Source: Moraxellaceae bacterium
GTDB taxonomy: Bacteria > Pseudomonadota > Gammaproteobacteria > Pseudomonadales > UBA3067
NCBI GenBank assembly: GCA_002401525.1
Contig: NVTH01000037.1
Span: forward strand, 9,963-22,935
Length of the DNA stretch: 12,973 nucleotides
Direction: 5' to 3'
Positions 1-7,086 of the stretch are shown here, in pieces (position 1 is the stretch's first letter; every line of letters starts with the position of its first letter). The position numbers were made by a program, and so were the translations under genes. A model generated the notes under the pieces. The model saw only the letters and a list, made by a program, of their open reading frames with translations, was not told where the DNA came from and made no database searches.

Positions 1-3000
1 CTTAGCGATAAAGAAATTAAGGCGGTGGACTTTAAGGCTAGAGACATTCAAGCCTCAGGCATTCAAGATATAGTACCGACCCCACGAGGTCACCGTCACG
101 ATCACAGTGACAGTCACTATGCCTTGTCTTTTGCGCAACAACGCTTGTGGTTTTTGGATCAGTTGGACGGAGCGTCCACGACTTACAGTATGCCGGTTGC
201 GTTACGATTAAAGGGGGAGGTGGACAAAAAAGGCTTAGCGGATGCTTTTTCAAAAGTCATTCAACGTCATGAAGTATTACGCAGCCGGTTTGATTTGTTG
301 GATGGGGAGCCCGTGGTTCGATTGCTGGCCACCGTTCCTGGTTTGGAATTCGCTAATCTTCGGGGCGCAACGCAGGAAAATATTCAACATCGACTGCGGC
401 ACGAAGCAGAACAATGTTTTGATTTGAACAAGGGCCCTTTGTTACGCAGTTGTCTATTTGAGCTAGGGGATAATGAGCATATTTTATTTTTTAATATGCA
501 TCATATTATTTCTGATGGCTGGTCCATGGGCATTCTTATTAAGGAATGGTGCCAGTATTATAACCAGCTTGAAGAAGCGCTATTGCCTCTGCCAGTGCAA
601 TACATCGACTATGCGCAATGGCAACGACAATATTTGACTGCTGAAGTGTTGTCGACGCAGCTCAATTATTGGCGTGAAACGCTGTTGGGCGCGGCTGATC
701 TTCTTGCGCTTCCTACAGACCGGCCTCGTCCGGCAATACAACAATACCAAGGCGCGACTTTAGACTTCTCAATGAATGGGGAATTGACCCGCGCACTCAA
801 TATCCTGGCAGAGCGGGAAGGGGTTTCCCTTTACATGCTGTTGCTATCCGTCTTTGGAATACTGCTGTCCCGGCACAGCGGTCAAAATGACATTGTTATA
901 GGGTCTCCGTCAGCGAATCGCTTTTGCAGTGAAGTGGAACCTTTAATTGGTTTTTTTGTAAATACGCTGGTATTACGCCTCGAGGTGAATGCGGCAGATC
1001 ATTTTGATGATTATTTAAAGAGTGTTCGTCAACTGGCTTTAAATGCATTCGCGCACCAAGACGTTTCATTTGAACAATTGGTGGAAGCACTTCAACCGCA
1101 ACGTAGCCTTAGCTATTCACCGCTTTTTCAAGTGATGTTTTCACTGCAAAATGCGCCCAGCTCAACGCCCGAACTTAAAGACTTAAACCTAGAAGCAATA
1201 GCGCTTTCGCAAGTGATCGCAAAATACGATCTTAGCTTATCCGTGACCGAAGTGGGGGGTAAGCTGCAGGCAAGTTTTGAATACAATACCGATTTGTTTG
1301 ATCGCTCCACCATTCAGCGTATGTCGGGACATTTTAGAAATTTACTTGTTGAAACGGTTGCGTCGCCTCAAAAGGCAAACTCGGCATTGCAATTGATGGA
1401 CCCACAAGAAAAAGTGCAATTGCTAGGGGCAGTGGATCGACCTTCTCAGAAATTATTCGGCGCCTCAACGATGCACGGATTATTTGAGCAACAAGTACTT
1501 CGATCGCCCAAGAGCATTGCGGTGGTGTGTGGCCGTCAACAATTAAGTTATCAGGCATTAAATGATCAAGCCAGTCACCTGGCACGACAGCTTATTTCAA
1601 AAGGCCTGCGCCCAGGGGATTTGGTCGCTCTTGGTTTAGAACGCTCGGTGCGTATTCCCATGGCAATGTTGGCGGTACTCAAAGCAGGGGCCGCTTATGT
1701 GCCTTTAGATCCAAGCTACCCTAAAGAGCGGATTCAATTTGTATTGCAGGACGCTGAGGTGGCTCTGTTACTCACGGAATCCTCATTGCAAGCGGATTTT
1801 CCGCAGACTATTTGCCCGTTTCTTTGCTTGGATCAAATCGAGGATGAGGTGTGTCCTGAGGTGGAGTTACCCGAGATCAGTGAAAACCAACTGGCCTATG
1901 TGATTTATACTTCAGGCTCTACAGGAAAACCGAAAGGCGTGATGATTAGTCATGGGGCGGCGGCGAATTTCTTGCAGGCGATGAGACTGCAGCCGGGCTT
2001 AAAAGCGTCTGATAAATTGCTCGCCGTGACCACGGTTGCGTTTGATATTGCGGTGTTGGAATTATTCTTGCCATTACTGGTGGGGGCTCAAGTCTGTATC
2101 GCGGATCAAGGCGCGAGCGCTGATGGTCAAGCGTTAATAGAATTGATGCAGCAGCAGGATATTACCGTGATGCAAGCAACCCCTGCTACTTGGCGAATGT
2201 TATTAGCGCTGCAATGGCCGGGCCAGAACAATCTAAAAATACTCTGCGGCGGTGAAGCGTTGTCGACGTCATTGGCAGGTGAGTTAATCACCCGCTGTGA
2301 TCAGCTTTGGAATATGTACGGCCCCACTGAAGCAACGGTTTGGGCAACGGTGCATGAAGTCAAGCAACACTCTTTGAACGCTGGGCTGGTTTCCATTGGC
2401 CAGCCCATTGCCAATATGCACAGTCATATACTGGACTGCTCAGGTAATTTACAACCGTTAGGCGTGATCGGTGATCTCTATTTGAGTGGCGTGGGCTTGG
2501 CGCAGGGGTATTGGGGGCGAGAGGCGCTCACTAAAACCCAATTCTTGTACAGCGATGTGTTGGATCGAAGGGTGTATAAAACCGGCGATAAAGCCCGATA
2601 CTTAGCCAATGGTGACATTGAGTATCTGGGACGCGATGATCAGCAAGTCAAGGTACGTGGTTATCGGATCGAAATAGGGGAAGTGGAAGGGCAATTATTA
2701 AAGCAAGCGGTGGTCAATCAATGCGCGGTGGTGGTGGAGGGTAGCGTCGGTGAAACAACGCGTTTAGTGGCATTCTGTGTTTTTAAACGCAATGTTGATT
2801 TCGAGAATAATAAAATAATTAATGAAAAATTAAATGAGGAACACTCTTTGTTAGTGAGACGTGCCTTACAAAACTGCTTGCCGGATTATATGGTGCCCTC
2901 GGTTTTTATAGCGCTCGCGGAGTTGCCCTTAACGCCGAATGGTAAAATTGATCGTAAAGCGCTGCTAGTGAATTTTAATTCTACGCCATTGAATCGAGGG

Positions 3001-4116
3001 TCTGTTCCTGGTTCAGAGAGAGTAGGTTTTAGAGATCAAACAGAGCAGACCTTGGTGCAGATATGGGCTGATGTTTTGGGTCTGCCCTGGATTGGCATTA
3101 AGGATGATTTTTTTGTCCACGGTGGACATTCGTTATTGGCGGTGAAGCTAGTAGCAAAGATTTCAGCCGCCTTTAATCGACCTCTTTCCTTAGCGAGTTT
3201 ATTCCAAGCGCCCACGGTAGAGGCCATGGCATGTTTGCTCCGTGACCCTCAACGGGACGTCGATGATTGGCATTCAATCGTAGGGATTCAAACCCAAGGC
3301 GATAAGACTCCGTTTTATTGTGCGGCTGGAGCAGGGGGTAATGTGGTCTATTTCCACCCATTAGCCACTTCATTAGGAATGGATAGGCCCTTTTACGGTT
3401 TGCAGCCTCCCGGTCTTGACGGCTGTACCGCGCCCTTGACTACCGTCGAGGCGTTGGCAAGTCATTATTTAGACGGCATTAAAGAGTCCCATGGCGACGG
3501 CCCAGTACTGCTAGGCGGTCATTCGTTCGGTGGTATCGTCGCTTATGAAATGGCGCGGCAATTATCGGTTCAAAATAAGCCAGTCAGTGGATTAATTTTA
3601 CTGGACACGCCTGCCCCGCAATTTTTTCAACCCACAGGGCGAGACTGGAGTGACACTGAATGGTTGTCCCAAGTTTCAGAAGTGGTCAGTCATTTATATC
3701 AGGTGGATGTTTGCTTCAGCGTGGAAGCGCTAAACGCCTTGCCTGCGGAACAGCGGTTGGCGCGATTACATCAAGCCTTGATCGCAAACGAAGTGCTGCC
3801 AGTGGGATCGCCCATTGAGTTTTTCAGAGGTTTTATTGATGTCTATAAAGCCAATTTAAGCATTCAATACCAAGCAAAAAGAATTGAATCGGATTTGAAG
3901 GTATTGTTAGTGCGAGCAGAGCGAGAGCAACCCAAGGAATTAACGTCGGATCAATACGATCAAATTCGTGGCAGTGAGGATTTAGGTTGGCGCGATTATT
4001 TTGCCAATAAAATTGACGTTGTTGATGTACCGGGCGACCATCTTACGATGATGCGAAACCCTCATGTCGAGGACATTGCGGCAGTAATCGAAGGTTTGAA
4101 AATGGAATTTAAATAA
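1..4116 (+). CDS. Non-ribosomal peptide synthetase, terminal C-A-T-TE module (5' end outside window)
   Basis: This is the last module of a peptide synthetase; it adds one amino acid and releases the product. Residues are numbered from the GTG at 25. The condensation domain (about 33-450) has SFAQQRLWFL at its start and the active-site motif HHIISDG at 159-165. The adenylation domain (about 480-990) has YTSGSTGKPKG, NMYGPTE and PNGKIDR. Aligned on GrsA, the specificity residues are D674 I675 L678 Q717 L740 G742 M764 V772 W773 K974, a code that matches the known glycine codes (DILQLG..WK). The carrier domain has GGHSLLA with S1036 as phosphopantetheine site. The type I thioesterase (about 1095-1360) has GHSFGG with S1167, D1194 and H1339 as the likely triad. 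No epimerase or methyltransferase is inserted. The frame stays open to base 1 and the first residues resemble an inter-module linker, so the GTG at 25 is probably not the true start and earlier modules lie upstream. Substrate is inferred from the code only. Confidence 0.95.
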   Translation, partial: LSDKEIKAVDFKARDIQASGIQDIVPTPRGHRHDHSDSHYALSFAQQRLWFLDQLDGASTTYSMPVALRLKGEVDKKGLADAFSKVIQRHEVLRSRFDLLDGEPVVRLLATVPGLEFANLRGATQENIQHRLRHEAEQCFDLNKGPLLRSCLFELGDNEHILFFNMHHIISDGWSMGILIKEWCQYYNQLEEALLPLPVQYIDYAQWQRQYLTAEVLSTQLNYWRETLLGAADLLALPTDRPRPAIQQYQGATLDFSMNGELTRALNILAEREGVSLYMLLLSVFGILLSRHSGQNDIVIGSPSANRFCSEVEPLIGFFVNTLVLRLEVNAADHFDDYLKSVRQLALNAFAHQDVSFEQLVEALQPQRSLSYSPLFQVMFSLQNAPSSTPELKDLNLEAIALSQVIAKYDLSLSVTEVGGKLQASFEYNTDLFDRSTIQRMSGHFRNLLVETVASPQKANSALQLMDPQEKVQLLGAVDRPSQKLFGASTMHGLFEQQVLRSPKSIAVVCGRQQLSYQALNDQASHLARQLISKGLRPGDLVALGLERSVRIPMAMLAVLKAGAAYVPLDPSYPKERIQFVLQDAEVALLLTESSLQADFPQTICPFLCLDQIEDEVCPEVELPEISENQLAYVIYTSGSTGKPKGVMISHGAAANFLQAMRLQPGLKASDKLLAVTTVAFDIAVLELFLPLLVGAQVCIADQGASADGQALIELMQQQDITVMQATPATWRMLLALQWPGQNNLKILCGGEALSTSLAGELITRCDQLWNMYGPTEATVWATVHEVKQHSLNAGLVSIGQPIANMHSHILDCSGNLQPLGVIGDLYLSGVGLAQGYWGREALTKTQFLYSDVLDRRVYKTGDKARYLANGDIEYLGRDDQQVKVRGYRIEIGEVEGQLLKQAVVNQCAVVVEGSVGETTRLVAFCVFKRNVDFENNKIINEKLNEEHSLLVRRALQNCLPDYMVPSVFIALAELPLTPNGKIDRKALLVNFNSTPLNRGSVPGSERVGFRDQTEQTLVQIWADVLGLPWIGIKDDFFVHGGHSLLAVKLVAKISAAFNRPLSLASLFQAPTVEAMACLLRDPQRDVDDWHSIVGIQTQGDKTPFYCAAGAGGNVVYFHPLATSLGMDRPFYGLQPPGLDGCTAPLTTVEALASHYLDGIKESHGDGPVLLGGHSFGGIVAYEMARQLSVQNKPVSGLILLDTPAPQFFQPTGRDWSDTEWLSQVSEVVSHLYQVDVCFSVEALNALPAEQRLARLHQALIANEVLPVGSPIEFFRGFIDVYKANLSIQYQAKRIESDLKVLLVRAEREQPKELTSDQYDQIRGSEDLGWRDYFANKIDVVDVPGDHLTMMRNPHVEDIAAVIEGLKMEFK

Positions 4117-4126
4117 TTTAACTGAC

Positions 4127-4131
4127 AAGGA
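4127..4131 (+). promoter_or_regulatory. Ribosome binding site that sets the start at 4143
   Basis: AAGGA lies 11 bases before the ATG at 4143, but touches the upstream in-frame ATG at 4131, leaving no spacer. The start at 4143 is therefore preferred; it also begins directly with the positively charged n-region of the signal peptide. Confidence 0.6.
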
Positions 4132-4142
4132 TGGTAATTACC

Positions 4143-5129
4143 ATGAACAGAAAACGAATTCGACTCATCGCATTTTTCATCACCGTGCTTGGCAGCGCAT
4201 GGGCCATTGCAAGCGCGGAAAGTAACGCTGACGGTGGGGGTATAGTGGGGGTCGGTGATTATATTGTGAAAGTCGACAATCCAACTTATAAAAAAGGCAA
4301 TGGTCCGAAAGTATTTTTGGATGAAGGGCACAATAATTACCAAACCATTGCCGACCGATACATGGGCTTTGCACAAGCGATAGAAGCCGATGGCGCCTCG
4401 GTAAAACCCTTCCGTGAAAAATTTACTGCACAATCTCTCGCGGAGGTGGATGTGTTGGTGATTTGTAATGCCTTGAATGATAAAAATGCCAAAGAGAAAG
4501 AGGAAATCAATAAATGGCAATTACCCACTCCCTCGGCCTATACCTCGGATGAGATAGAGGCTGTTCACAGCTGGGTAAAAGCAGGCGGGTCATTGCTATT
4601 AATTGCGGATCATATGCCGTTTCCCGGCGCGGCCACAGAGATGGCTGCTGGTTTTGGGGTAGTGATGCAAAATAATTTTGCTTTTGATGCGGCCTTTACT
4701 TATAAACCCGGCGACATGAATTTAATCACCTATTACAAGAAGCCACCCAAGCCAAGTGTAGGCAAACTATTTAAGCATAAAATCAGCCGGGGCATAGATC
4801 GCGTAGTCACTTTTACTGGCAGCGGTTTTCGGATGAAACCTGGTATTAAACATGCCAGAATTTTGCAATTAGGGGACGGCAGCAATACCGCGTGGCCTAC
4901 CGACCACGTTGATATCTCAATGTCCACACCCTTTAGTGCGGGCGTAGGTTTGTTGCAAGGCGCTACACTGCCCTATGGCAAAGGTAGAGTGGGGGTTTTT
5001 GGCGAAGCGTCAATGTTCTCAGTAAACTACGCATTTTGGGCGGACAATTATCCTTTAGGATTCCATAATCCAGAAGCACCCGATAACCAACAGTTTTTGC
5101 TCAATGTAATTCATTGGTTGGCTAAATAA
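4143..5129 (+). CDS. Secreted DUF4350-like / glutamine-amidotransferase-like fold protein
   Basis: This 328-residue protein has a clear signal peptide: MNRKR, a hydrophobic stretch, then a likely cut after AIASA at about residue 25. It should be exported to the periplasm or beyond. The body looks like an alpha/beta fold of the DUF4350 / class I amidotransferase-like group: VFLDEGHNNY near 57-66 (first strand), DVLVICNAL near 103-111, GGSLLLIADHMPFPG near 148-162, GKGRVGVFGEASMF near the C-terminus, and a final LNVIHWL. I see no convincing catalytic Cys-His-Glu triad, so an enzymatic role is not claimed; the DEGHNN and ADH segments could bind a ligand or metal. It starts 26 bases after the peptide synthetase stop with no terminator between, so the two are probably cotranscribed. 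A role in handling, export or tolerance of the peptide is possible but only inferred from position. The family assignment is from memory of motifs and is moderate. Confidence 0.8.
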   Translation: MNRKRIRLIAFFITVLGSAWAIASAESNADGGGIVGVGDYIVKVDNPTYKKGNGPKVFLDEGHNNYQTIADRYMGFAQAIEADGASVKPFREKFTAQSLAEVDVLVICNALNDKNAKEKEEINKWQLPTPSAYTSDEIEAVHSWVKAGGSLLLIADHMPFPGAATEMAAGFGVVMQNNFAFDAAFTYKPGDMNLITYYKKPPKPSVGKLFKHKISRGIDRVVTFTGSGFRMKPGIKHARILQLGDGSNTAWPTDHVDISMSTPFSAGVGLLQGATLPYGKGRVGVFGEASMFSVNYAFWADNYPLGFHNPEAPDNQQFLLNVIHWLAK

Positions 5130-5166
5130 AATTGGGAGGGTTATAGACATCCCTAATGCTCATTAT

Positions 5167-5201
5167 AAAAAAGCGGCACTTCGCAAAGAGGTGCCAAAAA
5201 A
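5167..5201 (-). terminator. Intrinsic terminator after the small membrane protein gene
   Basis: Bases 5175-5182 (GGCACTTC) pair with 5188-5195 (GAGGTGCC), with one G-T wobble and a five-base loop. Read on the - strand the hairpin is followed, after a GC, by six T residues (complement of 5167-5172), as in a rho-independent terminator. Read on the + strand the downstream run is A-rich, so it would terminate poorly for the upstream + strand genes. It most likely ends the 6.6-5.2 kb leftward transcript. Confidence 0.75.
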
Positions 5202-5262
5202 TAAATCCCTTTGTATTGGTTTCGATAAGAGAGGAGTTTAGGTGTTGAGAGCGTTAAAAATA

Positions 5263-5631
5263 TTAAAATAGCCGATAAATGGTAACAATGGCCAGCAATA
5301 CCAGCATGGAGTTGCCCATGAACAGGTAGGCATAGCTAAGGGCGAACTGTACTTTGGTTGCTTGCTCTTTAAAGTTAAAATCACCGTAGAGTGTTTCGTC
5401 ATACCAATTGGGTTTGTTTTTAAAGGCAATCAAGCGTGAGTAGTTGACTGCCCTAAGTAGCGCGCTCACGAAAAAAACACCTTGTTCGAATATTACAGAC
5501 CTTTCTCCAAGTAGGCGGTCGAAAGGCCGAACAACAAACCAATACATAATAGGAAAACTGCTGACAGTGACTATTGTTGAAATAATCAATGGCCAGTATA
5601 AATACATTGGTACTTCACTGAGCTCTGTCAA
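5263..5631 (-). CDS. Small two-helix membrane protein, candidate immunity protein
   Basis: The 122-residue product has two hydrophobic segments, about 9-35 (YLYWPLIISTIVTVSSFPIM) and about 97-121 (ending VLLAIVTIY). They flank a hydrophilic middle with conserved-looking aromatic and charged residues (LLRAVNYSRL, NWYDETLYGDF). It should be an inner membrane protein. I do not recognise a named family. The start is TTG: AAGGA at 5641-5645 is nine bases before the TTG at 5631, whereas the ATG at 5639 is too close and leads to a stop after three codons, and the in-frame ATG at 5607 has no ribosome binding site. The gene lies 36 bases behind the LysM-like, hydrophobic-tailed gene and ends at an intrinsic terminator, so both form one unit. 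The pairing of a membrane-active-looking protein with a small membrane protein suggests immunity; this is inference from context only. Confidence 0.75.
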   Translation of the reverse strand: MTELSEVPMYLYWPLIISTIVTVSSFPIMYWFVVRPFDRLLGERSVIFEQGVFFVSALLRAVNYSRLIAFKNKPNWYDETLYGDFNFKEQATKVQFALSYAYLFMGNSMLVLLAIVTIYRLF

Positions 5632-5640
5632 AGTATCATT

Positions 5641-5645
5641 TCCTT
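5641..5645 (-). promoter_or_regulatory. Ribosome binding site selecting a TTG start
   Basis: AAGGA on the - strand, nine bases before the TTG at 5631. The competing ATG at 5639 is only one base from the site and opens a three-codon frame that ends in TGA, so it cannot be the start of the membrane protein. Confidence 0.55.
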
Positions 5646-5667
5646 TTTATTTAATTGAGAAGTTAAT

Positions 5668-6555
5668 TTATTTTACCGCAGCATCGTAAGCGGAGTTTCC
5701 AACTGTCTTTCCGAGTTCGTCCATTACAAGTGCAGCGCCACCAGCCGGTAAAAGGCAAATAGCAAGGCTCCATGGGCCGGTTGCAGCTGTTAGAGGTGGA
5801 ACACATTGGCCATATACCATGGCTCCTGCCGTAAATGAGAAACCAAAGCCAAAAGTTTCAGAGGTTGCCGTCCTAGCTTTATTGTCACTCTGAGCCACAT
5901 TATTAACCCGCAATCCTACGTCTAGAAAGATCATTCCTTTGCCTACGACTTTGCCGTACTTAGCCAGGTGCATTACTTTAAGCGCTTCATCGGAATTTTT
6001 AATGATTGCGCTACTGGAATTGTTATTGGCTAATATTTGAGCACGCTTCATCCCTTGGTTGGCACTTTTTAGCGGGCCTAGCCGACCATTGGGTTTTTGA
6101 TTTGCTGAGGCGATCTTTAAATCCTGATTGAATTGGCGGCGCATTTGCTCGTAGGCGGCATGGACTTTGGGTTTTTGCGCGGCTTTATCAAGTGCTGCGG
6201 CGTTGCCATACGCCTCCAAGGCTCTTTCTAGCGTGATTATGGATTTGGCAAAGCCTGCAGCTCGTGAGGTTACGCCACCTAGCGCCCCTGCGGCAAAGGT
6301 GTTGGTGTAGCCGATTTTGGCATAAGCGTCATGGCTGTTTAAGACGTGGTTGACACTGTCCATAAAGCCCAGAGGGTTTCGCTTTAAGCTTTCGTAGGCA
6401 ACTTCGCGGGTTTGAAAGCTTAATCCATTCCAGGTGCTTCTAATTTTCTCGCGCTCCATTGAGCAGCTCAGCTCTTCATTAGAGACTGGGGCGAATAGAA
6501 GCGTATAAGGTTTTAATATTGCCATAGGTGAAACTGAGGGATTGGCCTTGAGCAC
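5668..6555 (-). CDS. LysM-like N-terminus with glycine-rich hydrophobic C-terminus; candidate effector, 5' end disrupted
   Basis: The frame shown begins at a GTG that has no good ribosome binding site, and gives 295 residues. Its first part (about 5-25, NPSVSP..LKPYTLLFAP) looks like the second half of a LysM-type repeat, whose first half (TLDNVISGYYG, HWQSLV) continues upstream in the same frame as far as 6711 without an ATG. Then follow an alanine-rich helical region (about 85-155), a basic stretch, GKVVGKGMIFLDVGLRV (about 201-217), and a glycine/alanine-rich hydrophobic tail (about 232-280) that could enter a membrane. Proteins with this order, LysM-like start then glycine-zipper-like tail, are common beside type VI secretion effectors; that is recalled from the family pattern, not proven here. 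No VgrG, PAAR or secretion genes are in view. A small membrane protein follows after 36 bases. Best reading: an effector-like gene that has lost its proper start by a one-base change; a later start at 6525 (ATG) is also possible. Confidence 0.7.
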   Translation of the reverse strand: MLKANPSVSPMAILKPYTLLFAPVSNEELSCSMEREKIRSTWNGLSFQTREVAYESLKRNPLGFMDSVNHVLNSHDAYAKIGYTNTFAAGALGGVTSRAAGFAKSIITLERALEAYGNAAALDKAAQKPKVHAAYEQMRRQFNQDLKIASANQKPNGRLGPLKSANQGMKRAQILANNNSSSAIIKNSDEALKVMHLAKYGKVVGKGMIFLDVGLRVNNVAQSDNKARTATSETFGFGFSFTAGAMVYGQCVPPLTAATGPWSLAICLLPAGGAALVMDELGKTVGNSAYDAAVK

Positions 6556-6670
6556 TAGACTTTGCCAGTGTTGTTGCTGAGAGCCAGTAGCGCCGTAATA
6601 GCCAGAGATTACATTGTCGAGGGTTTGAAATTGATTGGTGATGTATATTGAGACATTTAATACAGTCCTT
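6556..6670 (-). pseudogene. Disrupted 5' end of the LysM-like gene (frameshifted start)
   Basis: On the - strand AAGGA at 6666-6670 sits nine bases before an ATG at 6656. This is the only well-formed start here. Its frame reads MSQYTSPINFKPSTM and stops after 15 codons. The frame one base back carries QTLDNVISGYYG and HWQSLV, fits a LysM-like repeat, and runs on into the main coding region, but it has no start codon up to the stop at 6709-6711. Adding one base between about 6625 and 6645 would join the start to the LysM-like frame. This may be a true mutation, a programmed shift, or a sequencing error next to the short AAA and CCC runs. Confidence 0.5.
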
Positions 6671-6711
6671 GTAAAACCGGAGCCTGGATAGTGGGCAAGG
6701 TGGATGGTTCA

Positions 6712-6940
6712 GCGTGTTAATTTCGCTGCGCCTTAAACCACGTTATTCCAAAAGGTCGTAGAGTATAGGGGGTACGAAGTGCGGATGAAAGTAGCTTGCG
6801 GTTGGCTTTACTTTGAAGTGGGATGCTGTGATTCTTGCTTTAGGGGCCTAATAATAACGCACTGCTGAATTAATGACTTGCTTAGGCTCTAGTGGATAAG
6901 AAAAGTTAACTGACCAGTGCCGGTAATATACCCGCAAGGT
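6712..6940. other. Non-coding stretch upstream of the LysM-like gene
   Basis: I see no convincing gene on either strand. On the - strand a TATACT box (6762-6767) lies about 100 bases before the ATG at 6656 and could be a -10 element, but it has no recognisable -35 partner. The 9-mer ATTAATGAC at 6869-6877 repeats the inner end of the nearby palindrome arm, probably by chance. Confidence 0.3.
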
Positions 6941-7050
6941 GGAAGAAAAGAGTCCCCTACATTAATGACCATCGGAGGCATGGATGCCGACGTTGAGCGT
7001 ACAGGGAAGTATTTACAGCGAGTCATTAATGTAGGGGACTCTTTTCTTTC
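6941..7050. repeat. 110-base MITE-like palindromic element with 27-base perfect inverted ends
   Basis: Bases 6943-6969 and 7022-7048 are perfect 27-base inverted copies: from the outside in, AAGAAAAG, AGTCCCCTAC, ATTAATGAC. Between them is a 52-base core that holds its own short hairpin (GGCAT-GG-ATGCC, 6978-6989) and GCGTACAGGGAAGTATTTAC (6997-7016). The core resembles dispersed intergenic repeats that I recall from gammaproteobacterial chromosomes. There is no transposase in view. The outer A-rich and T-rich ends give the hairpin an A-tract / U-tract form in both directions, so it may also act as a bidirectional terminator; it lies 38 bases after the stop of the TolC-family gene. No second copy is present in this window. 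Confidence 0.8.
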
Positions 7051-7086
7051 GTCCCAGTAGGGCCTTTCTAAAATTGCAAATAGCTC

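Noticed and set aside
4131..4142. Earlier ATG for the DUF4350-like gene
   Set aside because: The ribosome binding site touches this ATG, while it is well placed for the ATG at 4143.
4062..4520. 152-codon - strand frame opposite the start of the DUF4350-like gene
   Set aside because: It lies antisense to two well-supported coding regions, and its sequence shows no family motif.
5137..5155. GGGAGGG...TCCCT as a + strand terminator after the DUF4350-like gene
   Set aside because: The stem is only four to five pairs and no T run follows.
6869..6877. Third partial copy of the palindrome arm (ATTAATGAC)
   Set aside because: Only nine AT-rich bases match and the flanks do not, so chance is likely.
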